Positions 36,246-46,844 of a DNA stretch of 64,000 bases are shown here, piece after piece. Both the position numbers and the translations under genes were made by a program. Each line of letters begins with the position of its first letter. Position 1 is the stretch's first letter. The notes under the pieces are model-generated. The model was not told where the DNA came from. It saw only the letters and a list, made by a program, of their open reading frames with translations, and did no database searches. The DNA is from Prochlorococcus sp. AG-363-B04 (GTDB taxonomy: Bacteria; Cyanobacteriota; Cyanobacteriia; PCC-6307; Cyanobiaceae), in assembly GCA_003278465.1 (NCBI GenBank), contig QCFC01000009.1, positions 1 to 64,000 of the forward strand, in the 5' to 3' direction.

Positions 36246-37646
36246 TTAGTTAAAAGAAGGGCTGATCATCTTGCTTGGATCCATAATGCGATCGAAGTCA
36301 GATTCTGATACAAGACCTAGCTCTAGGGCTGACTGACGTAAACTAAACCCCTTGTTGTTTGCATAAGTTGCTATAGCGCAGGCTTTTTCATACCCTATTT
36401 CAGGAACTAATGCTGTTACAAGCATTAGGGATTGATTTAAGTCTTGATTTATCTTCTTGAGGTTTGGTTCTATTCCAGCTAGCATTGATCTTCGACAGCT
36501 CGAACAAGCATCATGGAGTAATTCAATACTATGAAGTAGATTAAAACCGATCAGTGGTTTGTAAACATTCATTTGAAGATGACCACCACTTCCTGCTAAC
36601 GAAACAGCCAAATCAAGCCCAATGATTTGAGTACAAACCATTGCCATTGCTTCACATTGTGTTGGGTTAACTTTGCCAGGCATTATTGAACTTCCTGGCT
36701 CATTTTCAGGCAAAAAAAGTTCACTCAAACCTGCTCTTGGGCCACATGCAAGCAACCGTATATCATTGACTATTTTTAAGAGTGAAGTTGCAAGTATGCG
36801 AAGTTGTGACATGGTATTTACTAGCCCATCATGACTTGCCATACAGGCAAATTTGTTGGGAGCTGTGGTAAATGGCATTTCTGTTAGTTGAGAAATCTCT
36901 TTTGTGATTCTTTGGTCAAATTCAGGAGGAGCGTTGAGCCCGGTCCCCACGGCTGTTCCTCCAAGTGGGAGATCATAAAGCTCTGTGAGGCTAGATTCTA
37001 TGCGCTTGTATGCTGCTTCTAATTGCTTATGCCATGCAGATACTTCCTGCCCTAAAGTTAAAGGAACTGCATCTTGCAGGTGAGTACGTCCAATTTTTAC
37101 AATACTTTCCCAATTCTTACTTTTTGCTCTTAGGACTTCTATAAGCTTTTTAAGTTCTGGCAAGAGATTTTGGACAATATTTTTTACTGCTGAAATGTGG
37201 ATTGCAGATGGAAAAGTATCATTAGTGGATTGGGATTTATTTACATGATCATTTGGATGAACTGGTTCATGACTCCCTAATGGTTTTCCACTAGCTAGAG
37301 ATGCAAGATTACTGATTACTTCATTGACATTCATATTTGTTTGGGTACCGCTACCTGTTTGCCACACTCGAAGTGGAAAATGTTTGTCGTGTAGTCCTTG
37401 AATAATTTCTGAGGATGCATTTTCTATTAGTTTACATCGCTTAGCATCAATAATTCCGAGTTGGTTATTTACTCTGGCGGCTGCTTTCTTAATTAGGGCT
37501 AATGAATGAATTAGTTCTAGTGGTATTGTGTCTTTGCTGATAGCAAAGTTCTTCAAAGACCTTTGAGTTTGGGCACCCCAAAGGGCTTCTTCTGGAACTT
37601 CAACAGCTCCCATGCTGTCATACTCTATTCGTATAGGAGCATTCAT
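36246..37646 (-). CDS. fumC: Fumarate hydratase class II
   Basis: Hydrates fumarate to malate; homotetrameric, iron-independent. The fumarase/aspartase signature GSSIMPGKVNP is present, along with QTGSGTQTNMNVNEVI, the HPNDHVNKSQSTNDTFP loop and GRTHLQDAVP. Length 466 aa is typical. Followed in the genome, in the opposite reading sense, by the helicase end 9 bp away. It lies after purB on the same strand with a 156-bp gap. Prochlorococcus has an incomplete citric acid cycle, so the enzyme probably also recycles fumarate from purine and arginine synthesis. Confidence 0.97.
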   Translation of the reverse strand: MNAPIRIEYDSMGAVEVPEEALWGAQTQRSLKNFAISKDTIPLELIHSLALIKKAAARVNNQLGIIDAKRCKLIENASSEIIQGLHDKHFPLRVWQTGSGTQTNMNVNEVISNLASLASGKPLGSHEPVHPNDHVNKSQSTNDTFPSAIHISAVKNIVQNLLPELKKLIEVLRAKSKNWESIVKIGRTHLQDAVPLTLGQEVSAWHKQLEAAYKRIESSLTELYDLPLGGTAVGTGLNAPPEFDQRITKEISQLTEMPFTTAPNKFACMASHDGLVNTMSQLRILATSLLKIVNDIRLLACGPRAGLSELFLPENEPGSSIMPGKVNPTQCEAMAMVCTQIIGLDLAVSLAGSGGHLQMNVYKPLIGFNLLHSIELLHDACSSCRRSMLAGIEPNLKKINQDLNQSLMLVTALVPEIGYEKACAIATYANNKGFSLRQSALELGLVSESDFDRIMDPSKMISPSFN

Positions 37647-37802
37647 GAATTTGTTGTGAGGATCAAAACAGGGGAGATTGACCTTCTTAGAATTGTTAAA
37701 GAAGAAACATTCACCTGTAATTAGATAATAGTAATCAAAGCATTGAGTATTCAGAAGAAATTACAATGTTTTAGATGAACCAATTTAGTTTGGCCTATTA
37801 AT

Positions 37803-39098
37803 TTAGATATTAAGTCGTTCCCAGATTATATTCAAGTTTGCTTGATGTATTTCTGTGCTAAAGCAGTCATTTAGCTCTTCGGGAGAAAGGTGGTTTAAGA
37901 CATCATTGTCTTTTTCTAAATTAACCAAGAAGTTACCTCCTTCTTGATTCCAGGCAGAGTGGGCATTTCTTTGCACGATTCTATAGGCATCCTCTCTATT
38001 CATACCTTTATTTATAAGAGCCAAGAGGACACGTTGGCTAAAGACTACTCCTCCATAGATATTCATATTACGTCGCATATTGTCTGGGTAGATTCCAAGG
38101 CCTTGAATGATTTCTGTCATTTCATACAACATGAAATGTAGTGTGATTGAGCAGTCTGGAAGCATCATTCTCTCTGTTGAACTATGGCTAATATCTCTTT
38201 CGTGCCATAGCGCTACGTTCTCAAGTGATGCGAGAACATAGCTACGAAGAACTCTAGCCAAGCCACTTACACGTTCGCTTCTGATTGGATTACGTTTATG
38301 AGGCATAGCTGAACTTCCTTTTTGCCCTTTGGAAAAACTTTCTTCTACTTCTAAGACATCTGTGCGTTGCAGATTGCGTATTTCAGTTGCGAAACGATCT
38401 AGCGAAGATCCAACCAATGCAAGGGTTTGTATGTAGTCGGCATGACGATCTCGAGATATCACTTGTGTGCTAGCGGTATCAGGCGTGAGGCCAAGTTTTT
38501 CGCATGTGAGTCGTTCTATTTCTGGATCTGTATTTGCGTATGTACCCATGGCACCACTTATCTGTCCGACAGCAATGTCTTTTTCAAGCCGGTCAAGTCT
38601 TTCTGAATTTCGTATTGTTTCTGCCAACCATCCTGCAAGCTTGAAACCGAAAGTGATTGGCTCTCCATGAATTGCATGAGATCGGCCTATCATGACAGTA
38701 TTTTTATGTTCTTTGGCGAGTATTCGAATAGCTGTTTCTAGTTGACTGAGTTCTTTGCGAAGTAGCCCTACGGAAGCTTTTAGTTGAAGGGCAAGACCTG
38801 TATCAAGTACGTCACTACTTGTCATTCCTACATGGATGAAGCGACCTGCATCCCCAACATTCTCATTAACATTTGTCAGAAAGGCGATCACGTCATGACG
38901 AACTTCTGATTCGATTTCCAGAATTCGCTGCTCGTCAAAACTGGCATTCTCTTTGATTTGCTTCAGAGCGGATTTTGGGATAAGTCCCAATTTGCAGCTT
39001 GCCTCACAAGCGGCAACTTCAACATTTAACCAACTTTGGTATTTTGCCTGGTCGGTCCAGACAGCTGCCATTTCGGGAAGTGTGTATCTGTCAATCAA
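37803..39098 (-). CDS. purB: Adenylosuccinate lyase
   Basis: Catalyses two fumarate-releasing steps in purine synthesis (SAICAR to AICAR, adenylosuccinate to AMP). The lyase signature SSAMPHKRNP is present, with the catalytic serine loop. MTSSDVLDTGLALQL and GRSHAIHGEPITFG are also family-specific. The 431-aa length is normal. Both this enzyme and the neighbouring fumarase are members of the same superfamily, but they are distinct at these motifs and not a recent duplication. Confidence 0.97.
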   Translation of the reverse strand: MIDRYTLPEMAAVWTDQAKYQSWLNVEVAACEASCKLGLIPKSALKQIKENASFDEQRILEIESEVRHDVIAFLTNVNENVGDAGRFIHVGMTSSDVLDTGLALQLKASVGLLRKELSQLETAIRILAKEHKNTVMIGRSHAIHGEPITFGFKLAGWLAETIRNSERLDRLEKDIAVGQISGAMGTYANTDPEIERLTCEKLGLTPDTASTQVISRDRHADYIQTLALVGSSLDRFATEIRNLQRTDVLEVEESFSKGQKGSSAMPHKRNPIRSERVSGLARVLRSYVLASLENVALWHERDISHSSTERMMLPDCSITLHFMLYEMTEIIQGLGIYPDNMRRNMNIYGGVVFSQRVLLALINKGMNREDAYRIVQRNAHSAWNQEGGNFLVNLEKDNDVLNHLSPEELNDCFSTEIHQANLNIIWERLNI

Positions 39099-39142
39099 TG
39101 GTGGTCAAATTGGCTAAGGTTTATTTAACGTAAATCTATGAA

Positions 39143-39391
39143 TTAAGCAGCCTTTAGACGTTTGTGTTCAACTTCCCATTGAACGAATTGGCCCCATGAT
39201 TGTTGTCTTACCCAGCAGCGACCACCTCGACAATGAAGAACCTGAAAGGGAGGGAGATCTCTGGGGTGATTATCTAAAGTTACGAAACTACCTGGAGGGA
39301 GTAGTTCTAGGACATTTCCGAATTGCACCAGAGGCATTACTTTGAGAGCCCTTTGATTGTGTGTGGCTTTTGGATTGTGAGGTTGCGACAC
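39143..39391 (-). CDS. Small protein of unknown function
   Basis: An 82-aa frame with a GTG start; an internal ATG at 39337 (MPLVQFGNVLELLPPGSFV) may be the true start and would give 64 aa. The body, with PFQVLHCRGGRCWVRQQSWG and VQWEVEHKRL, is compact and Trp/Arg-rich, like a small beta-barrel. No family recognised. It lies upstream of purB on the same strand, 44 bp away, and is divergent from tlyA. Confidence 0.7.
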   Translation of the reverse strand: MSQPHNPKATHNQRALKVMPLVQFGNVLELLPPGSFVTLDNHPRDLPPFQVLHCRGGRCWVRQQSWGQFVQWEVEHKRLKAA

Positions 39392-39491
39392 GTTTCTAAT
39401 GATCTGTTTTGAGTGATCCTCTCCGTATCTTTTACGTTTTTAGTAAGTTGCATGGTTTTTGTTCCGATTTCCCCCCTCTTTTTATGACGAA

Positions 39492-40658
<1,167 letters not shown>

Positions 40659-40898
40659 TTAAGTATGTTTTGGAGAGAGGGGGTCTTTTGAAATACTAGA
40701 AACGTAGTTTAAGAGTAGTCCAGCTTGTTCTGCATCATGAGAAAGCTCTATTGCATCAGATTTAGGAAGTGAAACTTGGCTTTTAGCTAAAGCATCCCAA
40801 TACTCATCTTCGAAATGAGTCTGGAGCCACAAGATTCCATGGACACTCTTTGGATGAATATCAAACCCTTTTTCTGTGTCAACTAAACATATGTCCAT
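40659..40898 (-). CDS. Small protein of unknown function, upstream of glnB
   Basis: A 79-aa acidic protein beginning MDICLVDTEKGFDIHPKSVH with GILWLQTHFEDEYWDAL in the middle. No family recognised, though the strong composition and defined N terminus suggest a real gene. It is transcribed in the same direction as glnB with a 27-bp gap, so it may be a nitrogen-related operon partner; that is inference from position. A 569-bp gap lies upstream of it. Confidence 0.75.
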   Translation of the reverse strand: MDICLVDTEKGFDIHPKSVHGILWLQTHFEDEYWDALAKSQVSLPKSDAIELSHDAEQAGLLLNYVSSISKDPLSPKHT

Positions 40899-41467
40899 GA
40901 AAGTATGTCGTCTAGGAACCTATTAGGGGGTAAGAGGGGTTTCTATGTTGTTGCTATTGCTACAGAATTCACTCTTGCAGGTTAAGAATGGCTTGGATTC
41001 CATGCTTTTAATTGGTTGTTTCCATTTAATTGAAAGCTTTATTTTGTGAGTTTTAAAAGTTTAATTTCTTCTAAGAATCCCTTTGATGTGAAACTCTTCG
41101 TATTCTTAGATCCTTCTTGTTTTTATTCTTAGTATAAACAATTTGCTGAATTCTTTGAGTTTTTATATTAATGAAAATATTAGTTTTTTCTGATTCCCCA
41201 ATAGGTATCCTTTAGCTCTATGACGCTGAATTTGTTTTACCTGAGTTGGAAGGGTGTTTTTAATTGACTAGTTGTTGATTTGGCAATGATCTTGATTTGT
41301 ATTTGAAAATTCTAGTGATACTTGAGAAATTTATTTGATAAATAGATTTTGGTTTGTATCTATAGGGTTTTTAATTTGTGTCAGTTGGGAGTTCGTTGGA
41401 GTCTAAATGCTTTTTTTGTGAAGTTTTTACTGCTGAGGTGCTGTCAGATTTACTCTGTCTTTGAAAT
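40899..41467. other. 569-bp gap without a recognised gene
   Basis: The stretch between the small glnB-linked gene and queF is AT-rich. All start-to-stop frames I could find are 15 codons or fewer. No tRNA, strong hairpin or long repeat was seen. It should hold the promoters for the leftward glnB pair and rightward queF. It is the longest non-coding stretch of the window and could hold an unannotated small RNA. Confidence 0.6.
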
Positions 41468-41884
41468 GTGGTTTTAAAATTGAACAGTACTGATCATCAG
41501 ACCAATAAACCTCTCTATGGAGAGAGGAATATTGCTGAAGGTGAATTGATATGCTTTGAGAATCCTAGGCCTGGTAGACCTTATGAGATCTCAATTGAGT
41601 TGCCAGAATTCACCTGTTTATGTCCATTTTCTGGTTATCCAGACTTTGCGACTTTACGTTTGATTTATCAGCCAAATTTTAAAGTTATTGAATTGAAGTC
41701 AATCAAGCTATATATTAACAATTATAGAAATCAAAAGATATCTCATGAGGAAGTTGCAAGTCGAATAATTGATGATCTTGTTAAGGCTTCTGATCCTAGC
41801 TGGATGGAGTTAGAAGCTGATTTCAACCCTCGAGGAAATGTATATATGATAGTTAAAGTCAGTCATGGGAAAAAAATCATTTAG
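41468..41884 (+). CDS. queF: NADPH-dependent 7-cyano-7-deazaguanine reductase
   Basis: Reduces preQ0 to preQ1 for queuosine modification of tRNA. The 138-aa protein is the short (type I) form. The active-site region [16 protein letters not shown] contains the nucleophilic cysteine and aspartate. [21 protein letters not shown] is the NADPH/substrate-binding segment. GTG start; a TTG four codons later (MNSTDHQTN) is possible. Its stop lies within the 3' end of convergent ccs1 (8-bp overlap). Confidence 0.95.
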   Translation: MVLKLNSTDHQTNKPLYGERNIAEGELICFENPRPGRPYEISIELPEFTCLCPFSGYPDFATLRLIYQPNFKVIELKSIKLYINNYRNQKISHEEVASRIIDDLVKASDPSWMELEADFNPRGNVYMIVKVSHGKKII

Positions 41885-43166
41885 ATTCAATTACTTGAAG
41901 TAAATTTGGTATTTCATTAATAAAGCCAATCATATTACGGTTGCAAAGACCACCTAAATGAATACATGATTGATCTCGATCAATTATTGCCCAGATTTGT
42001 TTTGTGGCAATCATGCTGAGAACCCCCCCAACAAGGATTGTTCCAAAGGCTGAATAAACAATTGGAACACCTGGATCCCTTTTTAAAAGTAGTCCGCTTG
42101 CAGGAATAATATTTATTATCTTCATTTCTATTCCATTTATTTGTTTGGTTTTATTTCCAGGCCGCAGGCTAGTTAGTAGTTCTCCATCGCTATTAAATAT
42201 TTGTACTGGACCTAATTCACTTGAGGTGCTTAGAAAAACTGGTTTACTTCCGTCTGGTTGGGTTGGTATCACTAGCCCCCAAATTTGTTCTCCCAGTTCA
42301 GGAAAACTGCTTACAGGTAGTTGAAGTTGAGGGCTGTTCCCTATTTGGAGGGTTATTGCTGCTACTGACCAGTCAGCCTGATAAATGGTCATGCCTTTGT
42401 AGCGGAAAGGATGATTAACGCTTATTTCGTGAAGATGACCTTGGGTATCATTTGGAGTTGATAGTTGAATCTTGGAGCGAAATTGCTCTGGCCTGCCAGC
42501 AGGGTCGCGGTCTATTGCAAATTTTTTCAGAGTAATAGTTAGTTGGTTGAGGCCATTGTTATTAAGTAGGTCGAAGGAACGACCTGGAGCAAGAAATCTT
42601 TCTACTTTTTGGCCACCTGTTGCGCTCCAGATTGCACCAATCATCAGGAGAACTAGACCTATATGAACAAGAGGCGGTCCCAAACGACCAATTACTCCTT
42701 GTCTGGCTGCAAATCTGTTTTGATGTTGTTGTATTGCCCAACCATGGGTTTTGAGGTGATTGCTGAGTTGGCTTAACCCTTGCTCTTTAGAGTTAAGAGA
42801 GATGGTTTGTGCGATTGAAAGTTTGCTGAGTTGGCTAGGTTCTTGATAATCAATCCATCGCAGAGCAGCTTTAAGAGTTGGCCATTGGCGTCGCCAGCTG
42901 CATGCCATTAAAGCTATTCCTAATAAAATCAATAGGGCAATAAACCAGTGACTTGTATAGACATGATCTAATTGCAGTCGCAAAATCATCTTTCCACCTA
43001 TGAGGCCAAGCCATGGCTTGGCCTCATAGGTGGAAAGATAAGTTGATGGAGAAGCTTTTTGTGGAATTAAAGTCCCAAGAGTGCTTCCTAAAGCGATCAT
43101 TAATAAAAGAAATATGGCAAAACGGAGATCCGATATCCAATTGATTAGGCGCTTTAAAATTGCCAT
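41877..43166 (-). CDS. ccs1: Cytochrome c biogenesis protein Ccs1/ResB
   Basis: Membrane protein of the system-II c-type cytochrome maturation pathway, working with CcsA to deliver and attach haem on the lumenal/periplasmic side. The 429-aa protein has N-terminal membrane helices ([20 protein letters not shown], then [18 protein letters not shown]), a third after [17 protein letters not shown], a large soluble domain and a final helix near the C terminus. The family motif [10 protein letters not shown] is encoded within a perfect 52-bp palindrome. It lies 3 bp downstream of ccdA, so they probably form one transcript with ftsW upstream. Confidence 0.94.
   Translation of the reverse strand: MAILKRLINWISDLRFAIFLLLMIALGSTLGTLIPQKASPSTYLSTYEAKPWLGLIGGKMILRLQLDHVYTSHWFIALLILLGIALMACSWRRQWPTLKAALRWIDYQEPSQLSKLSIAQTISLNSKEQGLSQLSNHLKTHGWAIQQHQNRFAARQGVIGRLGPPLVHIGLVLLMIGAIWSATGGQKVERFLAPGRSFDLLNNNGLNQLTITLKKFAIDRDPAGRPEQFRSKIQLSTPNDTQGHLHEISVNHPFRYKGMTIYQADWSVAAITLQIGNSPQLQLPVSSFPELGEQIWGLVIPTQPDGSKPVFLSTSSELGPVQIFNSDGELLTSLRPGNKTKQINGIEMKIINIIPASGLLLKRDPGVPIVYSAFGTILVGGVLSMIATKQIWAIIDRDQSCIHLGGLCNRNMIGFINEIPNLLQVIESK
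42988..43039. repeat. Perfect 52-bp palindrome inside ccs1
   Basis: Two 26-bp arms (42988-43013 and 43014-43039) are exact reverse complements with no spacer; the centre is CCATGG. The next outer pair is mismatched. On the minus strand it encodes residues from about LSTYEAKP to WLGLIGGK of Ccs1, so it is in frame in a conserved stretch. Such a palindrome is very unlikely by chance. Possible origins are template-switch correction between imperfect arms, or a sequencing/amplification artefact. Confidence 0.95.
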
Positions 43167-43169
43167 GAG

Positions 43170-43880
43170 TTAGATCACACGTGAAATCAGGCTTAGTAGA
43201 CCTGTAATTAGTAATACGACTCCACTAATAGGAGGAATCCATTGAGCTATTGGACGGAGAGCTAAAAGATTTGGAACAATTCCTGCGGCTGTTCCTGCAA
43301 TCAGTAGAGGTAGAACTTGACCTAGTCCAAATAAGGCAAGTAGCACAACCCCTATTAAAGGGTTTCCATTCTGTGCAATCCAACCTAAAAGTACGGCTAA
43401 GACTGGAGTTGTACAAGCAGAAGAAGCGAGTCCAAAAGCCAGTCCAGCTGCCACTGGCGCTAAAGGTGCTGGCACTCTTTCTTGCCAAATCAGAGGGTCA
43501 GGTCCTGCTGGTAGAGGTAGTTGAAATATCCCTATAAGATTCAGTCCCATAGTTACTGCAAGTATTCCTACTAAGGCAGAAATTGTCTCTGGCACTTGTC
43601 CATAGATACTTCCTGCTAGGCCACTTAGACTTCCAAGAATTACGAGTGAACAAATAATTCCAGTACTAAAGAAAAGGCTCCGAAGGAATGGATTTGATTG
43701 ATTATTAAATCCAGCCAGAAAAGCAATTGTTACGGGTAGGAGTGATAGTGAGCAAGGCCCTAGACTTGTTATCAAACCACCGAAGAAGACTAATAAAAGC
43801 GTGAGAGGTCCTGGATGACTTAATCCGTGATTTAGTAATTGCTCACTACGTAGGGCAAGATCGGAAAGGGTTAATTCCAA
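43170..43880 (-). CDS. ccdA: Cytochrome c biogenesis protein CcdA
   Basis: Six-helix membrane protein that moves reducing equivalents from stroma/cytoplasm to the lumen so apocytochrome cysteines stay reduced for haem attachment. The 236-aa protein has the two functional cysteines in GPCSLSLLPVTIAFLAG and SSACTTPVLAVLLG, at the starts of helices 1 and 4 of the typical repeat. It precedes ccs1 by 3 bp; both belong to the system-II pathway. Confidence 0.94.
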   Translation of the reverse strand: MELTLSDLALRSEQLLNHGLSHPGPLTLLLVFFGGLITSLGPCSLSLLPVTIAFLAGFNNQSNPFLRSLFFSTGIICSLVILGSLSGLAGSIYGQVPETISALVGILAVTMGLNLIGIFQLPLPAGPDPLIWQERVPAPLAPVAAGLAFGLASSACTTPVLAVLLGWIAQNGNPLIGVVLLALFGLGQVLPLLIAGTAAGIVPNLLALRPIAQWIPPISGVVLLITGLLSLISRVI

Positions 43881-43925
43881 GAGGTGTTAGTGAAGATTTT
43901 GGCTTAACAAAGGAGTTTGTGTTAA

Positions 43926-45173
43926 TTACATTATCGATTTATGCCTTCTCTTGTGGTTGCGTTTTTCTAGCAGCCCTGTTGATTCAAGGGAGCATCGAAT
44001 GAGTAGTCCTGAAATAAGAAGACTTGATAGTAGTGAATTGCCTCCATAGCTAACCATTGGTAATGGCAAACCAGTAGTTGGCATGACACCTGAAGCTACT
44101 GCGATATTCATAATGGATTGCCCAACAAGAATTGTGCTACAGCCAACTGCAATAAGTCGAGCTTGATTGCTCTTGCAGCTCAGGGCTACTCTTAACCCTA
44201 GAAATGCAATTAATAAGAGAAATAATAACAACATTAAAGACCCTGCAAAACCAAATTCTTCGGCAAAAACTGCATAGATAAAGTCAGTACTTTGAATTGG
44301 CAAGTATTGCAACTTTTGTGTTGAAAGACCATAGCCTTCTCCAAACCATCCTCCTGACCCTATAGCCAGAAGGCTTTGCACTAATTGATATCCACTACCT
44401 TGTTGATCTTGCCAAGGATCTATGAATGAAACTAATCTAAGTCTTTGATATTCATTGAAAAATATACTAATAGATCCTAGTGATAAACCTGCAAGAGCAG
44501 TTCCAAGTAAGCTGGTTAATTTTATTCCAGCGGCAAGTGCCATTAACCATATTAATATTCCTATTAAGGCAGCTGTACTTAAATTTGGTTGTTTGAGAAT
44601 TAAAAGCAAAAGAGTCACGAAAAATCCCATCCAGAAGATTTTTTGGTCTGCGTGAATTCGTCGCCAGTTAGCAAAAATATGGGCCGATTGTAGAATTATA
44701 AATGGTTTGATAAGTTCAGATGGTTGAAGTTGAATTGGCCCTAGAATTAACCATCTACTGGCTCCATTAACTGTTGTCCCAATTATTAATGTTGCTGAAA
44801 TTAATATATAGATAAGAGAGATAGTAGGACCAGTTATTTGATTCCATTTACGAAGATTCGTTGATATAGAAAGCCAAAGAAGTCCCCAACCTGAAATCAT
44901 CCAAATTAATTGCCTTTTGATGTAATAAGCACCATCTCCCATCTCTCTGCTGGCTACCCACCAGCTTGCAGAGCCAAGAACTAATAGGCCGGCAAGGCTC
45001 CAGAAAGCTATTAATGCTATTAATAGCCTCGCTTCAGCTGGCCATAGATCCCATGCTAGAGGAAGATTTATTTTTAAAAAGGGAGTCCTTGTACTTTCAA
45101 GATGTTTTCCACGTGACAATCCTTTCCTAAATTGGCTATGCCCGTCAGTAGTTTTCTCCGAGAGGCTTCGCAA
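43926..45173 (-). CDS. ftsW: FtsW/RodA/SpoVE family peptidoglycan polymerase
   Basis: Multi-pass (about 9-10 helices) SEDS-family glycosyltransferase acting in septal cell-wall synthesis. Signatures visible are ILGPIQLQPSELIKPF, LPIQSTDFIYAVFAEEFGFAG, and the C-terminal GVMPTTGLPLPMVSYGGNSLL. An N-terminal cytoplasmic stretch of about 40 residues with basic charge precedes the first helix. FtsW and RodA cannot be fully separated by eye; FtsW is the likelier choice. Length 415 aa. It precedes ccdA by 45 bp. Confidence 0.92.
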   Translation of the reverse strand: MRSLSEKTTDGHSQFRKGLSRGKHLESTRTPFLKINLPLAWDLWPAEARLLIALIAFWSLAGLLVLGSASWWVASREMGDGAYYIKRQLIWMISGWGLLWLSISTNLRKWNQITGPTISLIYILISATLIIGTTVNGASRWLILGPIQLQPSELIKPFIILQSAHIFANWRRIHADQKIFWMGFFVTLLLLILKQPNLSTAALIGILIWLMALAAGIKLTSLLGTALAGLSLGSISIFFNEYQRLRLVSFIDPWQDQQGSGYQLVQSLLAIGSGGWFGEGYGLSTQKLQYLPIQSTDFIYAVFAEEFGFAGSLMLLLFLLLIAFLGLRVALSCKSNQARLIAVGCSTILVGQSIMNIAVASGVMPTTGLPLPMVSYGGNSLLSSLLISGLLIRCSLESTGLLEKRNHKRRHKSIM

Positions 45174-45549
45174 GGCAATGCAGTGTTGAGATGTTTTTCC
45201 TATTCAGCCGCCTAGAACCCATTTTGCCAACCCATGCAAGTGTAACTTTACTTAGCAGCAAGGGGAGCAACTAAAAAATATTGATTTTTCAGCTTTTTAG
45301 TACATTGTTTGACTTTTCAACTTTTTAAGATAATCCAATTGATGGAATCCAAACTTGATTTATTCGTATTAGTCAGTTATGGAATTTCAATAACCCCATA
45401 TTAATTAGTTATATTACTTCAATTTGATTTCTTTTATGAGAATGAAATTGATTAAAATTGGGATTTCCTGTGGATAGAAAACCCATGCGTTATTATTTGA
45501 AATCAATTATTAGTTTTTGAAGTTAGATTCCTTTTGAAGTTCTTTCTAG
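45174..45549. other. 376-bp divergent intergenic region
   Basis: AT-rich gap between the divergent ftsW and methyltransferase genes. It contains an imperfect direct repeat, TTTTCAGCTTTTTAGTA and TTTTCAACTTTTTAAGA, near 45289-45330. No tRNA, small gene or strong hairpin was seen. Two promoters are expected here; neither could be placed with confidence. Confidence 0.5.
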
Positions 45550-46767
45550 GTGTCTTTCCCTGACTGCTTCTCTATGGATCCAGCATCACTTTTGGTAAGT
45601 ACTTTTTATGATTATTTTCCATATCCAGATAATTTTCTAGGATCAGGTCCTCCTCCTGGGTATAACTGGCGATGGGATGTGGATGCGGCTTTCTCTTTTG
45701 TAACAGGTGCACCTTTTGATTCATGTGGTTCTCAAAGGCCTTTGAGAATTTTGGATGCTGGATGTGGTAGTGGTGTAAGTACAGATTATTTAGCACATTT
45801 AAATCCAGATAGCGATATTCTTGCAGTTGATATTTCTGCGAGAACATTAGAAGTTGCTAGTGAGAGACTTTCAATGTCTGGAGGTGATAAGAAGGCAAGA
45901 ATTCGTTTCGAGAATAGAAGCCTTTTGAACCTCGAAGATGAATCCCCTTTTGACTATATTAACTCTGTCGGAGTTTTACACCATCTCCAAGATCCATTAG
46001 CTGGATTGAGTTCTCTTGCTAAAATTTTGAAACCAGGTGGTCTCCTTCATCTTTTCTTGTATGCACATGGAGGACGTTGGGCGATTCAGAGATTGAGTGG
46101 TGCTTTTAAAAAATTAGATTTAGGTGTTGAACTAGAAAACTTACAAATAGGTAGGGAAATTCTGGCTAATCTTCCTTTAGATAATTTTTTAAGACGCGAT
46201 TATGAAGAACGTTGGTCTGTTGAATGCTCGTCAGATGTTCATTTTGCAGATATGTATTTTCATCCCTATGAAAGTAGTTTTGAATTGAAAGAATTATTTT
46301 CTTTATTAGATGCATTGCATTGTCTTGAATTTGCAGGATTTTCAAATCCAGATACTTGGAAACTGGAAAGACTTTTGAGAGGGAAATCACTAGAGATTGC
46401 AAAAACTTTGGACTTACGAAAACAATGGGAACTTATCGAGAAACTTGATCCTGGAATAACTCATTTTGAATTTTTTCTTTTTAAGGGGTCGCTGAATATT
46501 TATGAATGGATTAGTGATGAAAAGATACTTTTAGCTTCTGCTAAACGAAGTCGCTGCCTTCATGGTTGGCCAGGAATTGACCTTCTTGATTATCAGATGA
46601 AACCCTTGCATTTCAGTGATGATGAACGTGATTTGGTGATTGCAGTCGAAAAAAATCTGCCTTGTACTTCTCTTAAGAATTTATCCTTGGGTTGGGATTT
46701 ATCTCGGATCGCTTCTGTAGCAAGGGATCTTCAGCAAAAGCAAGTGTTATTGCTGTCCCCACCTTGA
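45550..46767 (+). CDS. SAM-dependent class I methyltransferase
   Basis: The 405-aa protein has a Rossmann methyltransferase domain with motif I ILDAGCGSG at residues 67-75, ILAVDISARTLEVA (motif II acidic residue) and INSVGVLHHLQDPLAGL. The C-terminal 150 residues are a separate helical region of unknown type ending LSRIASVARDLQQKQVLLL, similar in style to a winged helix. GTG start. Substrate unknown. It lies just upstream of the ATP synthase operon, on the same strand, with about 75 bp between. Confidence 0.8.
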   Translation: MSFPDCFSMDPASLLVSTFYDYFPYPDNFLGSGPPPGYNWRWDVDAAFSFVTGAPFDSCGSQRPLRILDAGCGSGVSTDYLAHLNPDSDILAVDISARTLEVASERLSMSGGDKKARIRFENRSLLNLEDESPFDYINSVGVLHHLQDPLAGLSSLAKILKPGGLLHLFLYAHGGRWAIQRLSGAFKKLDLGVELENLQIGREILANLPLDNFLRRDYEERWSVECSSDVHFADMYFHPYESSFELKELFSLLDALHCLEFAGFSNPDTWKLERLLRGKSLEIAKTLDLRKQWELIEKLDPGITHFEFFLFKGSLNIYEWISDEKILLASAKRSRCLHGWPGIDLLDYQMKPLHFSDDERDLVIAVEKNLPCTSLKNLSLGWDLSRIASVARDLQQKQVLLLSPP

Positions 46768-46844
46768 GGTCAACCACATGATAGATTCCGCGGGCCTTTA
46801 AATACAGAGCATCGGGACATTTGCCTGCATCCTCGTTTTTTCAG

